The notes beneath the pieces were generated by a model that was not told the DNA's origin, did no database searches, and was given only the letters and a program-made list of their open reading frames with translations. A stretch of DNA of 40,206 nt, from positions 256,811-297,016 of the forward strand of contig MU646449.1 in assembly GCA_026770585.1 (NCBI GenBank), written 5' to 3'. The stretch is from Baffinella frigidus. Lineage: Eukaryota > Cryptophyceae > Cryptomonadales > Baffinellaceae. The position numbers were made by a program, and so were the translations under genes. This document shows, in pieces, positions 7,420 through 16,900 of the stretch (the first letter of the stretch is position 1; each line of letters begins with the position of its first letter).

Positions 7420-8832
7420 ATGGAAACCGACCGGGACCGCCCACTCAACTTTCTAGATATCAAAGCTGCTCTTGAGAGGATCGCAGCAGGGGGTTTGGCG
7501 ACAAACCCCGCCCTGCATCCCAAAAGGTTGTTACAGCATTGGTTATGGGGGTGCGACTCGAATGAGGTATGTGACAAGGCTAAATGCGACTTTCATGAGG
7601 CTCATCTCACTGGTGTGGTAATGGCGCGTGTTTTGACAGAGGCGTACAGCGAAGACTCGTCTCCCTTGTTGGACCAGAGTGACATTGATACCCTCAACGA
7701 CATTCCCGGGATATTCCTTCCACACTTTGTCACAGACGATGGTTCGAATCGAGCCATCGTCCCCAAGAAGATTTCTCTGCAGCAGTTGCACGATATTACG
7801 CACGCGCTCCAAATGTCATATCCATTGTTGCAGGGGGTTGCTGTGCTATCCGACGAGTCGCTCCAGCTTGTCGAACGTCTAATCACGCAGGTTTTCATCT
7901 GGGTTGGTGCATACATATTTTCCGATGGTATCCAGGAATGGCAGGCAGATGACACGGAGTTCGTCGATGACGTGCCTGTCTCCAGAGACAGCCGGGCGGG
8001 GGCAGGTGGGAATGGTGCACCCATTGCGACCAGGAAGTTGGTCCTCACTGGGTTTGGTATCAAGTTCTACCTGAACATCTTCTATGTGTTGTTCCGGCTT
8101 CTGTTCCTTGAACGCCACGCAACACCGGTTCCAGTTATACCGGAAGACAAACACCCCTTCGCGATTGAAAAGTTCCACGTGGAGGCTTCTGTGGACGACT
8201 ACCATCTGCTTGGAATGTACCAGGATATACCTCCCGGGTGCCTACTTGAATACAAACACTCGTATGCCGGTTATTTTAATAGCGTAAGTCAGGTCGTGTA
8301 TCGCCACTTCCCTGCATACAAACGGAGGAAACCCGTCTCACTGGAGGAAATCGAAGTACCCGGTTCGTCAGACCTCTCTGTTCTACCTTCGTTGAAACAA
8401 ATCTACCCTGAAATCGAATACGCGTTCGAAGACCACCATTTCCACCGCGAGGTAGCAGGTATCCGTTCTGCTGTATTGTTGGCAGAACGCGGGTCCATCG
8501 GGGATGTGAATATGGCGGACCCGGCCCCTGTTGGCCCGAACACGGGTGGCCCGGTCCCTGCTGTTCAAAACCCTGTCCCGGGAAACCCCCGCCGCGACAG
8601 AAGAACTCTCCAGCCCAACAAAGACATAGAAGCACGTATCACGGCGTGCAAGGGGGGTGGCGCGTCGTCAAATGCTACGAAGGGTGTCGACGGTGGCAAT
8701 TCGACACAAATTTCCGACTTCTTGTGGTTTATAATCGGAGGGAACATATATCTCGTCCGAACGTCGAACGGAGGGTCGTATAGTGGATCGAGTCGTAACC
8801 TCCTCGCGTTCTACTTGACCTGTAGAGCATGA
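7420..8832 (+). CDS. Hypothetical protein, 470 aa
   Basis: No family recognised. Residues 1-360 look folded and mixed alpha/beta with many aromatic residues. Two hydrophobic helices occur, around VFIWVGAYIF (~162) and FYLNIFYVLFRLLFL (~217), so membrane association is possible. C-D-H pairs occur early (WGCDSNEVCDKAKCDFHEAH, residues ~44-65), which could bind metal. A Pro/Gly/Ala-rich linker (residues ~365-395) leads to a short C-terminal part ending in a hydrophobic FLWFIIGGNIYLV. TATATA at 7322 is a possible promoter, and ATTAAA at 8893 a possible poly(A) signal. It is co-directional with 8931 and 11,014. Confidence 0.8.
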   Translation: METDRDRPLNFLDIKAALERIAAGGLATNPALHPKRLLQHWLWGCDSNEVCDKAKCDFHEAHLTGVVMARVLTEAYSEDSSPLLDQSDIDTLNDIPGIFLPHFVTDDGSNRAIVPKKISLQQLHDITHALQMSYPLLQGVAVLSDESLQLVERLITQVFIWVGAYIFSDGIQEWQADDTEFVDDVPVSRDSRAGAGGNGAPIATRKLVLTGFGIKFYLNIFYVLFRLLFLERHATPVPVIPEDKHPFAIEKFHVEASVDDYHLLGMYQDIPPGCLLEYKHSYAGYFNSVSQVVYRHFPAYKRRKPVSLEEIEVPGSSDLSVLPSLKQIYPEIEYAFEDHHFHREVAGIRSAVLLAERGSIGDVNMADPAPVGPNTGGPVPAVQNPVPGNPRRDRRTLQPNKDIEARITACKGGGASSNATKGVDGGNSTQISDFLWFIIGGNIYLVRTSNGGSYSGSSRNLLAFYLTCRA

Positions 8833-8892
8833 AACCAGACAGGCCGATAGAGGAAGAGACCGGTAGCTAGCCGATGAATTCGTGTCTATGTT

Positions 8893-8898
8893 ATTAAA
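8893..8898 (+). terminator. Poly(A) signal ATTAAA
   Basis: TTATTAAA lies 60 bp after the stop at 8832 and just before the next start at 8931. Confidence 0.4.
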
Positions 8899-8930
8899 GA
8901 TGGGTCTCATCCGATTCAGAGAGTTCTGTT

Positions 8931-10958
8931 ATGGACGACCATGCAACCGAGTGTAACCCGATGCAAGAACTCTTCGAGTATTTGGACACTCTAGACACCG
9001 CTGTGTCGATTGCATCCGATACAGTACAGGCGTCTATAGATGCATTCGAAGCGCTGAAGTTTAAGAAGAACGAGTTCCCCCCCAAAGGGGAACGAACCGA
9101 CGAGCAAAACGAACTCGTCAATGCGATCGAAAAGAGTATGAGATCCATATCGACCAGGACCAGCAGAGCCCGGGCCGGTTTAGACGACCACCAACGGAGA
9201 TCGGATGCTGCATACCGGCACCATTTCGGTCTATGTGACATGGGCGAAGAAGGGCCAAGTGACGACGACATGAACGAAAGAGCCATGCAAGACGAGCTTA
9301 TGTGTTTGATTGCACAAGACGGGGCAGGTTCCCCCGAGTACGAGAGAGAGTTCCGTCCATTCCAGCCACCGGGTGCTTGGATGGAACCCGACAGACGAAC
9401 TCAAGATGCCAACCTATGCAAAGAAATTGACCGTCTATGCGTTATGCAGTGTGCGTGGCAGGATGCGATGGACGCACACGAGCACGATAAAGCGATAGAA
9501 CAGGCCGGTGATACCGTCGAAGCAGACCGGAGAACTCTCGCACGTGACATGGCCATAAGGAAAAAGGCTCTAGGTTACACCTACAGACTCGAGAAGCGTG
9601 TCATCGACCAAGGCAATGTGTGCAAGTCCCTACAAAAGCAAATCGATCGATCGAACAGACTGAACAAGGCAGACACTGCGACACTGAACTGGCAAGACCA
9701 TATTGCAACCGAAGTAAAAGCCCGAAAGAAGGGTTCAGAACAAAATGAATTGGAACGCATTCATGCATGGGTGGAGAAGGTTTGCATCGAAACGATTGAA
9801 AGGTGCAAAACCCGGAGGAAGGTTCGGGCGCTTACCAAGAGGAAACCACCCGCTCGTAAGCTACCCCCACTGGACAAATCACATACCATCAGTGAAGGAA
9901 TGGAGGACGATATGGAATCCGAGGAAAGCGGTTCGGGCTCAGAGGAAAGCGGTTCGGGTTCAGAGGAAAGCGGTTCGGGATCAGAGGAAAGCGGTTCGGG
10001 ATCAGAGGAAAGTGGCGTGGAATCAGAGAAAGAGTCCAACGACCACGGGTTGATGGAAAACGACCTCGACGAAGCAGGCGACGACGCCCCCACCGACGAA
10101 CTCGCTGAAATGTGCTGCGTACCTGAGTTCAATGCAAAGGAATACAAAGTCTTTTTAGAATCGCTCAACCATGCGCGCCTGTTTCTATACCAGACAGGAT
10201 CCCCGTCCGAGACTGCTACCATACTCCAAGACGAAAACAGACTACCCGGGGACCATATCATTTTCGATGGTGGTACCCCGTGGCCGACAACTGCCTCCAT
10301 CCTAGACCGTGCCGTGATATATCCCGTATTTGATGCGATCATACGGTTGGTCTGTATCTCGTCCGACACATTGGTTGGAGAATTTGCTGCGTTCGTCCGC
10401 AGGGTGTGCAATGAACCCACGCGTAATGTGCGGACCCTGGCCACTCCGTGTATCATCCTGAGATGCATGGTCAACGCAGCGCGTCTTGTGCCACACACAG
10501 AGGGCCGGAACCCCGTCCTCGAAATGAAAGGATTCATCGAGATACTGGCGGATGTCGTAGATGTTGTAATTTCCAATGATGTCGGGTTTCGAACCAATTT
10601 TATCTCGAAAGTGATAGACCGGAAGGCTACGTGTTCCAACAAAGATCGGAAAATGCTGTACAACCACGTTATACAGAATGCTAACCCGTTCGACCCAGAG
10701 TTTGACAATACGTCGCCAGGACACCTCATACAACGCATCAAAGACGAGAAAGGCGCGATCAGTTCAGGCGATGCGGAGTTGTATACTATACAGGAATACA
10801 TTGCGGATGCACAGAGGAGGGCGGCTGCCATTCAAGAACTTAACGTACGCCACGAGGCCAACATTAGGAGAATCGGAACCCGGAACCCGGAACCCGGAAC
10901 CCGTTCGAAGCAGACGGTAGCTTTTTGTGTGGTTGTTCGGGTGGGTCTGTACATGTGA
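8931..10958 (+). CDS. Large coiled-coil/acidic protein with SEESGSG repeats; C-terminus reads into a minisatellite
   Basis: 675 aa. Residues 1-310 are helical and charged (Lys/Glu/Asp/Arg), probably coiled coil. At ~325-365 are five tandem copies of a seven-residue EESGSGS-type repeat in an acidic stretch. Residues ~395-620 are a folded-looking helical region with conserved-looking Cys and Trp. The last ~25 residues are odd: (GGAACCC)4 at 10,875-10,902 is translated as TRNPEPGTR, followed by a short hydrophobic end. The repeat has probably overwritten or extended the original C-terminus. No enzymatic motif is seen. The general look (coiled coil, acidic repeat, helical end) suits a structural or scaffold protein, but this is a guess. 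The stop lies ~20 bp before the TATA of the next gene. Confidence 0.8.
   Translation: MDDHATECNPMQELFEYLDTLDTAVSIASDTVQASIDAFEALKFKKNEFPPKGERTDEQNELVNAIEKSMRSISTRTSRARAGLDDHQRRSDAAYRHHFGLCDMGEEGPSDDDMNERAMQDELMCLIAQDGAGSPEYEREFRPFQPPGAWMEPDRRTQDANLCKEIDRLCVMQCAWQDAMDAHEHDKAIEQAGDTVEADRRTLARDMAIRKKALGYTYRLEKRVIDQGNVCKSLQKQIDRSNRLNKADTATLNWQDHIATEVKARKKGSEQNELERIHAWVEKVCIETIERCKTRRKVRALTKRKPPARKLPPLDKSHTISEGMEDDMESEESGSGSEESGSGSEESGSGSEESGSGSEESGVESEKESNDHGLMENDLDEAGDDAPTDELAEMCCVPEFNAKEYKVFLESLNHARLFLYQTGSPSETATILQDENRLPGDHIIFDGGTPWPTTASILDRAVIYPVFDAIIRLVCISSDTLVGEFAAFVRRVCNEPTRNVRTLATPCIILRCMVNAARLVPHTEGRNPVLEMKGFIEILADVVDVVISNDVGFRTNFISKVIDRKATCSNKDRKMLYNHVIQNANPFDPEFDNTSPGHLIQRIKDEKGAISSGDAELYTIQEYIADAQRRAAAIQELNVRHEANIRRIGTRNPEPGTRSKQTVAFCVVVRVGLYM
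10875..10902. repeat. (GGAACCC)4 minisatellite inside a coding region
   Basis: Four perfect heptamers followed by CGTTCGAAGC, a decayed form of the CGTTGCGAAGC that follows the same array at 12,268 and 13,801. It lies within the 3' end of the 8931-10958 gene. Confidence 0.95.
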
Positions 10959-11013
10959 CCATGAAACAGTAGCATGTATATTTAAGAATCGGTCTAATCG
11001 AACACGGATTAAC

Positions 11014-12198
11014 ATGTCCACACGACATGATTTCCGACGCATGTTAAAAGAGGCTGTCCGAGAAGACGATTTAGAGCGTGTGATGGTAATACTTGACAGG
11101 GCACGTGTCGCATACCCGCTGGGACTGGAAGATAACATCGAGGATGATGGTGAAAGCGATGAGGAGACCACCGTTCTACACGTCGCAGCACTTGCAAACA
11201 ACTGCAGCCCACTTATGCTAAAGACGTTGCTACACCCAACCAATCGGAGGTATGTAGGACGTCTCGAAGACCACGATGAAAGTGGACGCACTCCACTGCA
11301 AGCCGCTGCATACCGAATTAACATTTCGGCGATGCGTGCGTTTATCGATAGAGGAGCTGACGTAAACGCTGCGGGGTGGAGGGACATGACAGCGTTACAC
11401 CATGCATGTGGCTTGAACGCCGTTTGTAACGACCAAAAGAGCGTGGACGCAGTAACCCTACTACTCGACAACCATGCGGACATCGACGCCGTCAATAGTA
11501 TGGGCGAAACTGCGTTGTGTATCAGTTTAGAGATGAATCTGCCAATGACGGTTCGTCTACTGGTCGGGCGCGGGGCAGATATCTCGATCGACCCGCATAG
11601 CATGTCTATTGTACATCAAGCCATTCGAGGCGAAACGCATTTCTGTTTGGAGGATGCGACAGATGCACACATGCAGATAGGTATGTTAGAGCTGCTTATT
11701 TCAATTGGAGCTGATATACACAAGACGGATGCAGAGGGCCGGTCTGTTCTGGACCGGGCGGTCGTTGATGGTAATCGATATGCTGTTCGTCTCATCGGTT
11801 TAATTCTACAAGAGCTACCTGCCCAAGCTGAGAAATGGTCTGAGGGGAACATTACACGGCGATGTGAAGCCGTTGCAATGTCCCAAAATGCACGATTGGG
11901 TGCATGTTCTGGTATGCGCGTTATTCCACGTGAAATGCTAGACATTTTCCTAGATCAAATGAAGCGCGGTGCCCCCGTAACGTTGGCCAGTGCCGCACTA
12001 CACGCCCTGAAAGAACGCCACGGGTACCTGCCAATACGCGATACAGACACCCCCCGCCACTCGACGGGTTCGCTACTGGATTCGCTGACCGCACCGGGTT
12101 CACAACAAGTCGCAGCGAGTACACACGCCCTGCATCGTTATTGGGATGTGATGCATCAATTGATTGCCAATTACTTTTGGGGTGCGCCGCAGATCTGA
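11014..12198 (+). CDS. Ankyrin-repeat protein 2
   Basis: 394 aa from the ATG at 11,014, which follows a TATATTTAAG element (about 10,978). The open frame extends upstream to 10,927 but overlaps the previous gene and the promoter. About six ankyrin repeats cover residues ~50-265, for example RTPLQAAAYRINISAMRAFI, MTALHHACG and ETALCISLEMNLPMTVRLLV. The C-terminal motif is CEAVAMSQNARLGACSGM followed by a helical E-M-L-x-I-F-L, matching the C-terminus of ankyrin protein 3 (33,942). The last ~80 residues have no recognised feature. A composite minisatellite begins right after the stop. The protein is convergent with the 12,572 gene; a shared TTTATTAAA lies at 12,521. Confidence 0.88.
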   Translation: MSTRHDFRRMLKEAVREDDLERVMVILDRARVAYPLGLEDNIEDDGESDEETTVLHVAALANNCSPLMLKTLLHPTNRRYVGRLEDHDESGRTPLQAAAYRINISAMRAFIDRGADVNAAGWRDMTALHHACGLNAVCNDQKSVDAVTLLLDNHADIDAVNSMGETALCISLEMNLPMTVRLLVGRGADISIDPHSMSIVHQAIRGETHFCLEDATDAHMQIGMLELLISIGADIHKTDAEGRSVLDRAVVDGNRYAVRLIGLILQELPAQAEKWSEGNITRRCEAVAMSQNARLGACSGMRVIPREMLDIFLDQMKRGAPVTLASAALHALKERHGYLPIRDTDTPRHSTGSLLDSLTAPGSQQVAASTHALHRYWDVMHQLIANYFWGAPQI

Positions 12199-12226
12199 TA
12201 CGCTGCAGATCAGGAGCCCGAAACCC

Positions 12227-12503
12227 GGAACCCGGAACCCGGAACCCGGAACCCGGAACCCGGAACCCGTTGCGAAGCAACGGGGTCTGTGAAGCAACGG
12301 GGTCTGTGAAGCAACGGGGTGCTGCTACGCAACGGGGATACCCCCGGAACCCGTTGCAACGCAACGGGTTGCTGCAACGCAACGGGTTGCTGCAACGCAA
12401 CGGGTTGATGCAACGCAACGGGTTCCTGCAACGCAACGGGTTCCTGCAACGCAACGGGTTTATGTGAAGGGATAGGGTACCCCCGGTGCTGCAACGCAAC
12501 GGT
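12227..12503. repeat. Composite repeat: (GGAACCC)6 followed by tandem 17-18-bp GCAACGGG units
   Basis: Six perfect GGAACCC heptamers run into CGTTGCGAAGCAACGGGG. Then about eleven units follow that each contain GCAACGGG or GCAACGGGG, at first spaced by TCTGTGAA and later by TTGCTGCAAC/TTCCTGCAAC. Several form the palindrome CCCGTTGC-N3-GCAACGGG. It sits between the convergent genes 11,014 and 12,572. The long open frames here are artefacts of the period. Confidence 0.95.
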
Positions 12504-12520
12504 CGCAATCAATTTAACCA

Positions 12521-12529
12521 TTTATTAAA
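12521..12529. terminator. Bidirectional poly(A) signal TTTATTAAA
   Basis: It lies between the convergent genes ending at 12,198 (plus) and 12,572 (minus); on the minus strand it reads TTTAATAAA 43 bp after the stop. Confidence 0.65.
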
Positions 12530-12571
12530 CACAAAATACAGAACCAGCCACGCACCACCCGAAAACCGCCC

Positions 12572-13540
12572 CTACCCCTGCACCACCGGTGGCGCGGGTC
12601 TGTCTTCGTAGAGCGCGTCGTGATCTGTGCGCCATTGTAAGTAAAGCGCCGGTATGTCATAATAACTAAATTCCCCGATGTTACGAATTGGGACATTCGA
12701 AACCCACGGCCAAATTTCTGGCAATGGAAAGAGGAACGCGACGGAACGAATCTGTATATTAAAACGGTCCGTCGATGCGAGGAGTTCGCGTGCGGTCGTG
12801 TAGTGCGAAAACCAGTGTTCGTATCCGATGTTATAGGCCAGGATAGACAGCTTTTCTTCATGTGACAGCTTGTCACGTTCGAACATGTCACGTCTAACAA
12901 GTTCTTTGAATTTGACGTCGTCTTCGTCTGGTCCAGACGGCTTCTTGTGGATTGTCATCAACTTTTGGTCGCAATAATTCTGGTTCATGGGCTCGACGGT
13001 ACCGAAAATTTCGTACCATATCGGAGAGTGTGTTCTGGTGAATCTACCACCGTTCACAATGGAAAGGCTAAGTTTGATCGTCGAGACTTCGTCGATACGA
13101 CGCAGGCGGTCGTCTTCTATGCGCTCGTTCTTCACCGCCCATGCCAGTTTCATGGCAGTACTGCGCACTTGTCGATTTGCAAACACCCGCGGGAATTTGG
13201 TAATACCGCCATGCGCAACCATCGCGATTTGAAACGCATCGAACGCGCTGTACCGATGAGGAACACGTTCCCATGGGTAACTTGGAAGTGGTTGACCCAA
13301 CGCGAGCGGGATGAAAGTGGTCGCAGGTAGCATGAAGAGCTTACGAACATCCTTCGTCGACATTACAGACATTTTTTTGGTGGTCTCACGCACGATGTCG
13401 GCATTCCCATGGACTGACATGTGAATTGCTTTGCTGCACATGGATAGCGCGCGGAGTGTCTTCAGAGAGTTGAAATGTTCTCCAATGATTGGCATCAACA
13501 TAGCAATGATGCATCCGCTCGTCTCGAGTTGCAGCTGCAT
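12572..13540 (-). CDS. Hypothetical protein with an F-box-like N-terminus
   Basis: 322 aa. The first ~50 residues (IIGEHFNSLKTLRALSMCSKAIH) have the spacing of an F-box (L..L....L..l..CSK.ih), which would link the protein to SCF ubiquitin ligases; this is a weak call by eye. The rest is aromatic-rich and basic, with no repeats and no motif I know. In large DNA viruses F-box proteins often accompany ankyrin proteins, which fits the neighbours, but here the two features lie on separate proteins. No clear TATA box is seen upstream; the minisatellite block 13,657-13,940 lies on its 5' side. Confidence 0.7.
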   Translation of the reverse strand: MQLQLETSGCIIAMLMPIIGEHFNSLKTLRALSMCSKAIHMSVHGNADIVRETTKKMSVMSTKDVRKLFMLPATTFIPLALGQPLPSYPWERVPHRYSAFDAFQIAMVAHGGITKFPRVFANRQVRSTAMKLAWAVKNERIEDDRLRRIDEVSTIKLSLSIVNGGRFTRTHSPIWYEIFGTVEPMNQNYCDQKLMTIHKKPSGPDEDDVKFKELVRRDMFERDKLSHEEKLSILAYNIGYEHWFSHYTTARELLASTDRFNIQIRSVAFLFPLPEIWPWVSNVPIRNIGEFSYYDIPALYLQWRTDHDALYEDRPAPPVVQG

Positions 13541-13656
13541 TATGTATACGAGTTCGTCTGACGGGACCGGCTTAAATTGGCCCGTGTCACAGAAAATCGT
13601 GAGTGGGGTGGGATGTATTCTCGAGGTTATGTAGACATTAGTCGGTTTTTTTTCTC

Positions 13657-13720
13657 AAACAGTCTGTAAATCTCCCAAACAGTCTGTAAATCCCATACAG
13701 TCATTTACAGACTGTTTGGG
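13657..13720. repeat. ACAGTCTGT repeat cluster with an inverted copy
   Basis: Two direct CAAACAGTCTGTAAAT copies (13,656 and 13,677), then a shortened ACAGTCATTT, and then the inverse TTTACAGACTGTTTGGGACAT. The inverse copy matches the left arm of the inverted repeat at 32,828. Confidence 0.85.
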
Positions 13721-13724
13721 ACAT

Positions 13725-13940
13725 GGAACCCGGAACCCGGAACCCGGAACCCGGAACCCGGAACCCGGAACCCGGAACCCGGAACCCGGAACCCGGAACC
13801 CGTTGCGAAGCAACGGGGGTCTGCGAAGCAACGGGGGTCTGCGAAGCAACGGGGGTCTGCGAAGCAACGGGGTGCTGCGAAGCAACGGGGTGTTGTGAAG
13901 CAACGGGGTGCTGCGAAGCAACGGGGTGCTGCAACACAGC
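13725..13940. repeat. Composite repeat: (GGAACCC)11 followed by tandem GAAGCAACGGGG units
   Basis: Eleven perfect GGAACCC heptamers (13,725-13,801) are followed by about eight 17-18-bp units, GAAGCAACGGGG(G)TCTGC then GAAGCAACGGGGTGCTGC. The organisation and order are the same as at 12,227. It lies between the 5' side of the F-box-like gene and the 3' end of giant surface protein A. Confidence 0.97.
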
Positions 13941-13985
13941 GGGTCCACGTACCACACACGCACAATTCATTTAAATCTGAGGGTT

Positions 13986-16900
13986 TCAGCGGAAATATCC
14001 CGAGCTACACACGCAGTCGTCTAACGCGAAACTTCCGGCAACTGAATGTCCGTTTAGAGGGCAGTTTGTCAGTACACCGCCGACACAGTACGTGTCCACT
14101 GGGCACATCGTGCATACAGCACCCGCACTTCCGACGTAGCCTTCTAGACACGTGCAGCCGGTAACCAATGTGGTACCCGCTACTGAGCTTGACCCGCTTG
14201 GACACGTAGCGCACTCTACTGCCCCTGTCACGTTCTTGTAGGTCCCTGCCTCACAGATAGTGCAATCTGTTCCATTCGAAGGTGCGGTGTACCCAATAAT
14301 ACACACACAGTTGCTTTGTGAACTGCTCCCAGACGCAGAAATCGTATTCGTAGGACACGCCTGGCACCCCACAGCCCCCACCACGTCCTTATACGTTCCC
14401 ACCCCACATGGTGAACACGCAATTCCGTCAAGTTCCGCCGTGTACCCCACCTTGCATTTGCAATCTGTCAACTCGTCACTACCGAGTTCGGAGCTTGTTC
14501 CAGTCGGGCATACGCCAACACACGACCCGGTCCCAGTGGTTGACTTGTAACTACCCGCACTGCATGCCGTGCACTCTTCCCCGTCTGTTGTAGCCGTGTA
14601 CCCCACCACGCATTTACAATCTATCAACTCGTCGCTGCCGGATGCCGAGCTTGTTCCCGTAGGACACGACGAACACGCCACGGCTCCGGTGGTGGGCTTG
14701 TAGGTCCCCACAGCACACGCCGTGCACACTACTCCGTCTGAGACTGCTTCAAACCCCGCAACGCATTTGCAGTCTGTCAACTCGTCACTGCCCGATACAG
14801 AGCTCGTTCCCGTCGGACACATCGCACAGTCGCCGTTGTTTGGGTCTGCATAGCTGCCAGTAGTTGTACACGTCTGTTCATACGCTGTCTCTGCGGTGGC
14901 CATCGGTTCCACTGCCGGGCCTACTTCATTGTTGGCAATGTCGGGCTGGCCCCCGATCTGCGCACGGAGTGCCGATGTGACGTGTTTCATCTGTGAGGGG
15001 TTCAGAACTGTGTCCCAGATGTAGAGAGAGTGTACTTCGAAGTCTGAAAGTTCACTACTATATCCATTGATTGTGAGACGTCCTTGTTCATTCCAATCTG
15101 ACAGGACCGTTCCGAGACTAACCTGGTCCATAATTACATTGGCTGGTAATGCTCCACCACTGGTACCGCATATAACAAGCCAGTCGGTTTGAGATCCTAC
15201 GTTGGTGTACTGGTTTGCCATCCAGCTCAAATACATGACGGAAGCTCTCTTGGCTATGTGGTGCCCGTGTAGGAATTTCCATATATCTGAAGTGAAAATA
15301 CGTTGTTGATTAATACCGGAATAACGTGACACACTGCACATTGTCACTGTCGCTGGAATACTATCCACGGGCCACATCAGCTTTGTAGCAGTGGTCCCAC
15401 CTAGCACTGTGATGTCGTTGTTCGCTCCGTTGGAGAGTCCCGTTGTCGAGACCAAGGTGGCTGTACCCGCGGTCACGGAAACCGGAAACAGACCACCGGC
15501 GCGGTCGGGTATCGTGGTGCCAGTCAGATCGGCAAAGATGTTGATAATCTGCGCTGGTCTCACGGCCAACAGGAAGCGTAGGTAGTATGCGCGCAGGTCG
15601 CTGATGGGGACAACGTTTACAGACTCTCCATAGGGGATCCCACCGAGTTCTTTGCGCAGCGCCTTGGTTACGAGCTTCATCTCTGCGTTGGTTAGTGCGG
15701 TGTTCCATGTATACGTTGCGTGTACATAGTTTTCAGATGATGTAGATACCAGTTCCGGTGCTGGACTCGGGTTACCATTGTCAGCTTGGTCAATTACATA
15801 TGCAGAGGGGTTGTTTGTAAAGCATGCTACCAACCAGTTGGCTAAGACGCTATTGCGTGCTACCCAACATCTTGTGTAGGTGGGACTCGGTAGCGTTGGC
15901 CATGTCCACAAGGTGTTGAGAGGACCGTACAGTGAGGTAACAGTGTTCACCGCGTTGAAACTGTTCGGTAATTTATGGATACACGGACTTGAACGACCCT
16001 TGATTTCCCATTGGTCTATGGAGAGTATGGTTGTTGCACCCATCAATTTGTTCACCACGAAAGCATACTGCTGGTAGACCCTGCGCTCGGGATTGACTGC
16101 AACCGTGGCGCTATACGCAGTGTTGGAATTCTGTGTGTGAATGACTACCCAGGGGTCTGTGTCAGAGATGCGTGCGTATATTTTGTACAGGCCAGGGAGT
16201 CTAGCCCAATATGATGTGAATACGACGAACTTTGATGACGTCATTGCAAAACACCCAGGGAACTTGACAGTGAAGAAGTCCCCGAAGTAGGAACCATCTA
16301 ATGTAGCAGTACCAAGGTATTCTTTGGTACTGCTCGAATACACATAGTTTCGCCATTGAATTGAATCACCGGTCATGGCATGGTTGAGATACAACAAAGC
16401 CTTGGGGCTGCGGAAATCGGACATAGTATCACCCTGCGTGTCAGACCATGTCATTTCATGAACACCGTTACTGTTCTCAGCGTTGGATAATGTCATAATC
16501 GCTGATAGCCGAGTCTCATCAGGATCTGTAAAGTCCCAAGTGCCGGCTCTCGGTGGGAAACATAGTATGGGGTCGCTGCTGGTGAGCGCGACGTCGTATA
16601 CCAACCCCCTTGCGTCGGGCACCGTCTTCGTGGTGGAGTCATAATGCGAGAAGATGTTGACACCGACAGGTGGGTTTACACGCAGAAGCGACAAGAACTG
16701 ATCGTTCTGTTGCACAGTGGTCCAAGGGACGTATGAACAGCTACCCGTCCCTGTACTGAGTTTGTATGACCCTGCGGTACACACCGTGCACTCTATCCCG
16801 TCTGATACTGCGGTAAATCCAGCCAGGCATTTACAATCTGTCAACTCACCACTTCCCGCTACCGAGCTTGTTCCACTCGGACACGCAGTGCACGCAGCGG

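Noticed and set aside
9761-10831. Long minus-strand frame (356 aa) opposite the 8931 gene
   Set aside because: A Ser-rich shadow of a longer plus-strand gene; its SSDPEPLSS repeats mirror the SEESGSG coding repeat.
13802-13940. CRISPR-like array (regular 18-bp GAAGCAACGGGG units)
   Set aside because: The units are contiguous without unique spacers, the setting is eukaryotic/viral, and no cas gene is present; it is a tandem minisatellite.
13655-13974. Open frames giving GTRNPEP- or VPGSGFR-type peptides on both strands
   Set aside because: They are translations of (GGAACCC)n, which has no stop in any frame; no start context or non-repeat sequence supports them. The same holds at 12,100-12,521.
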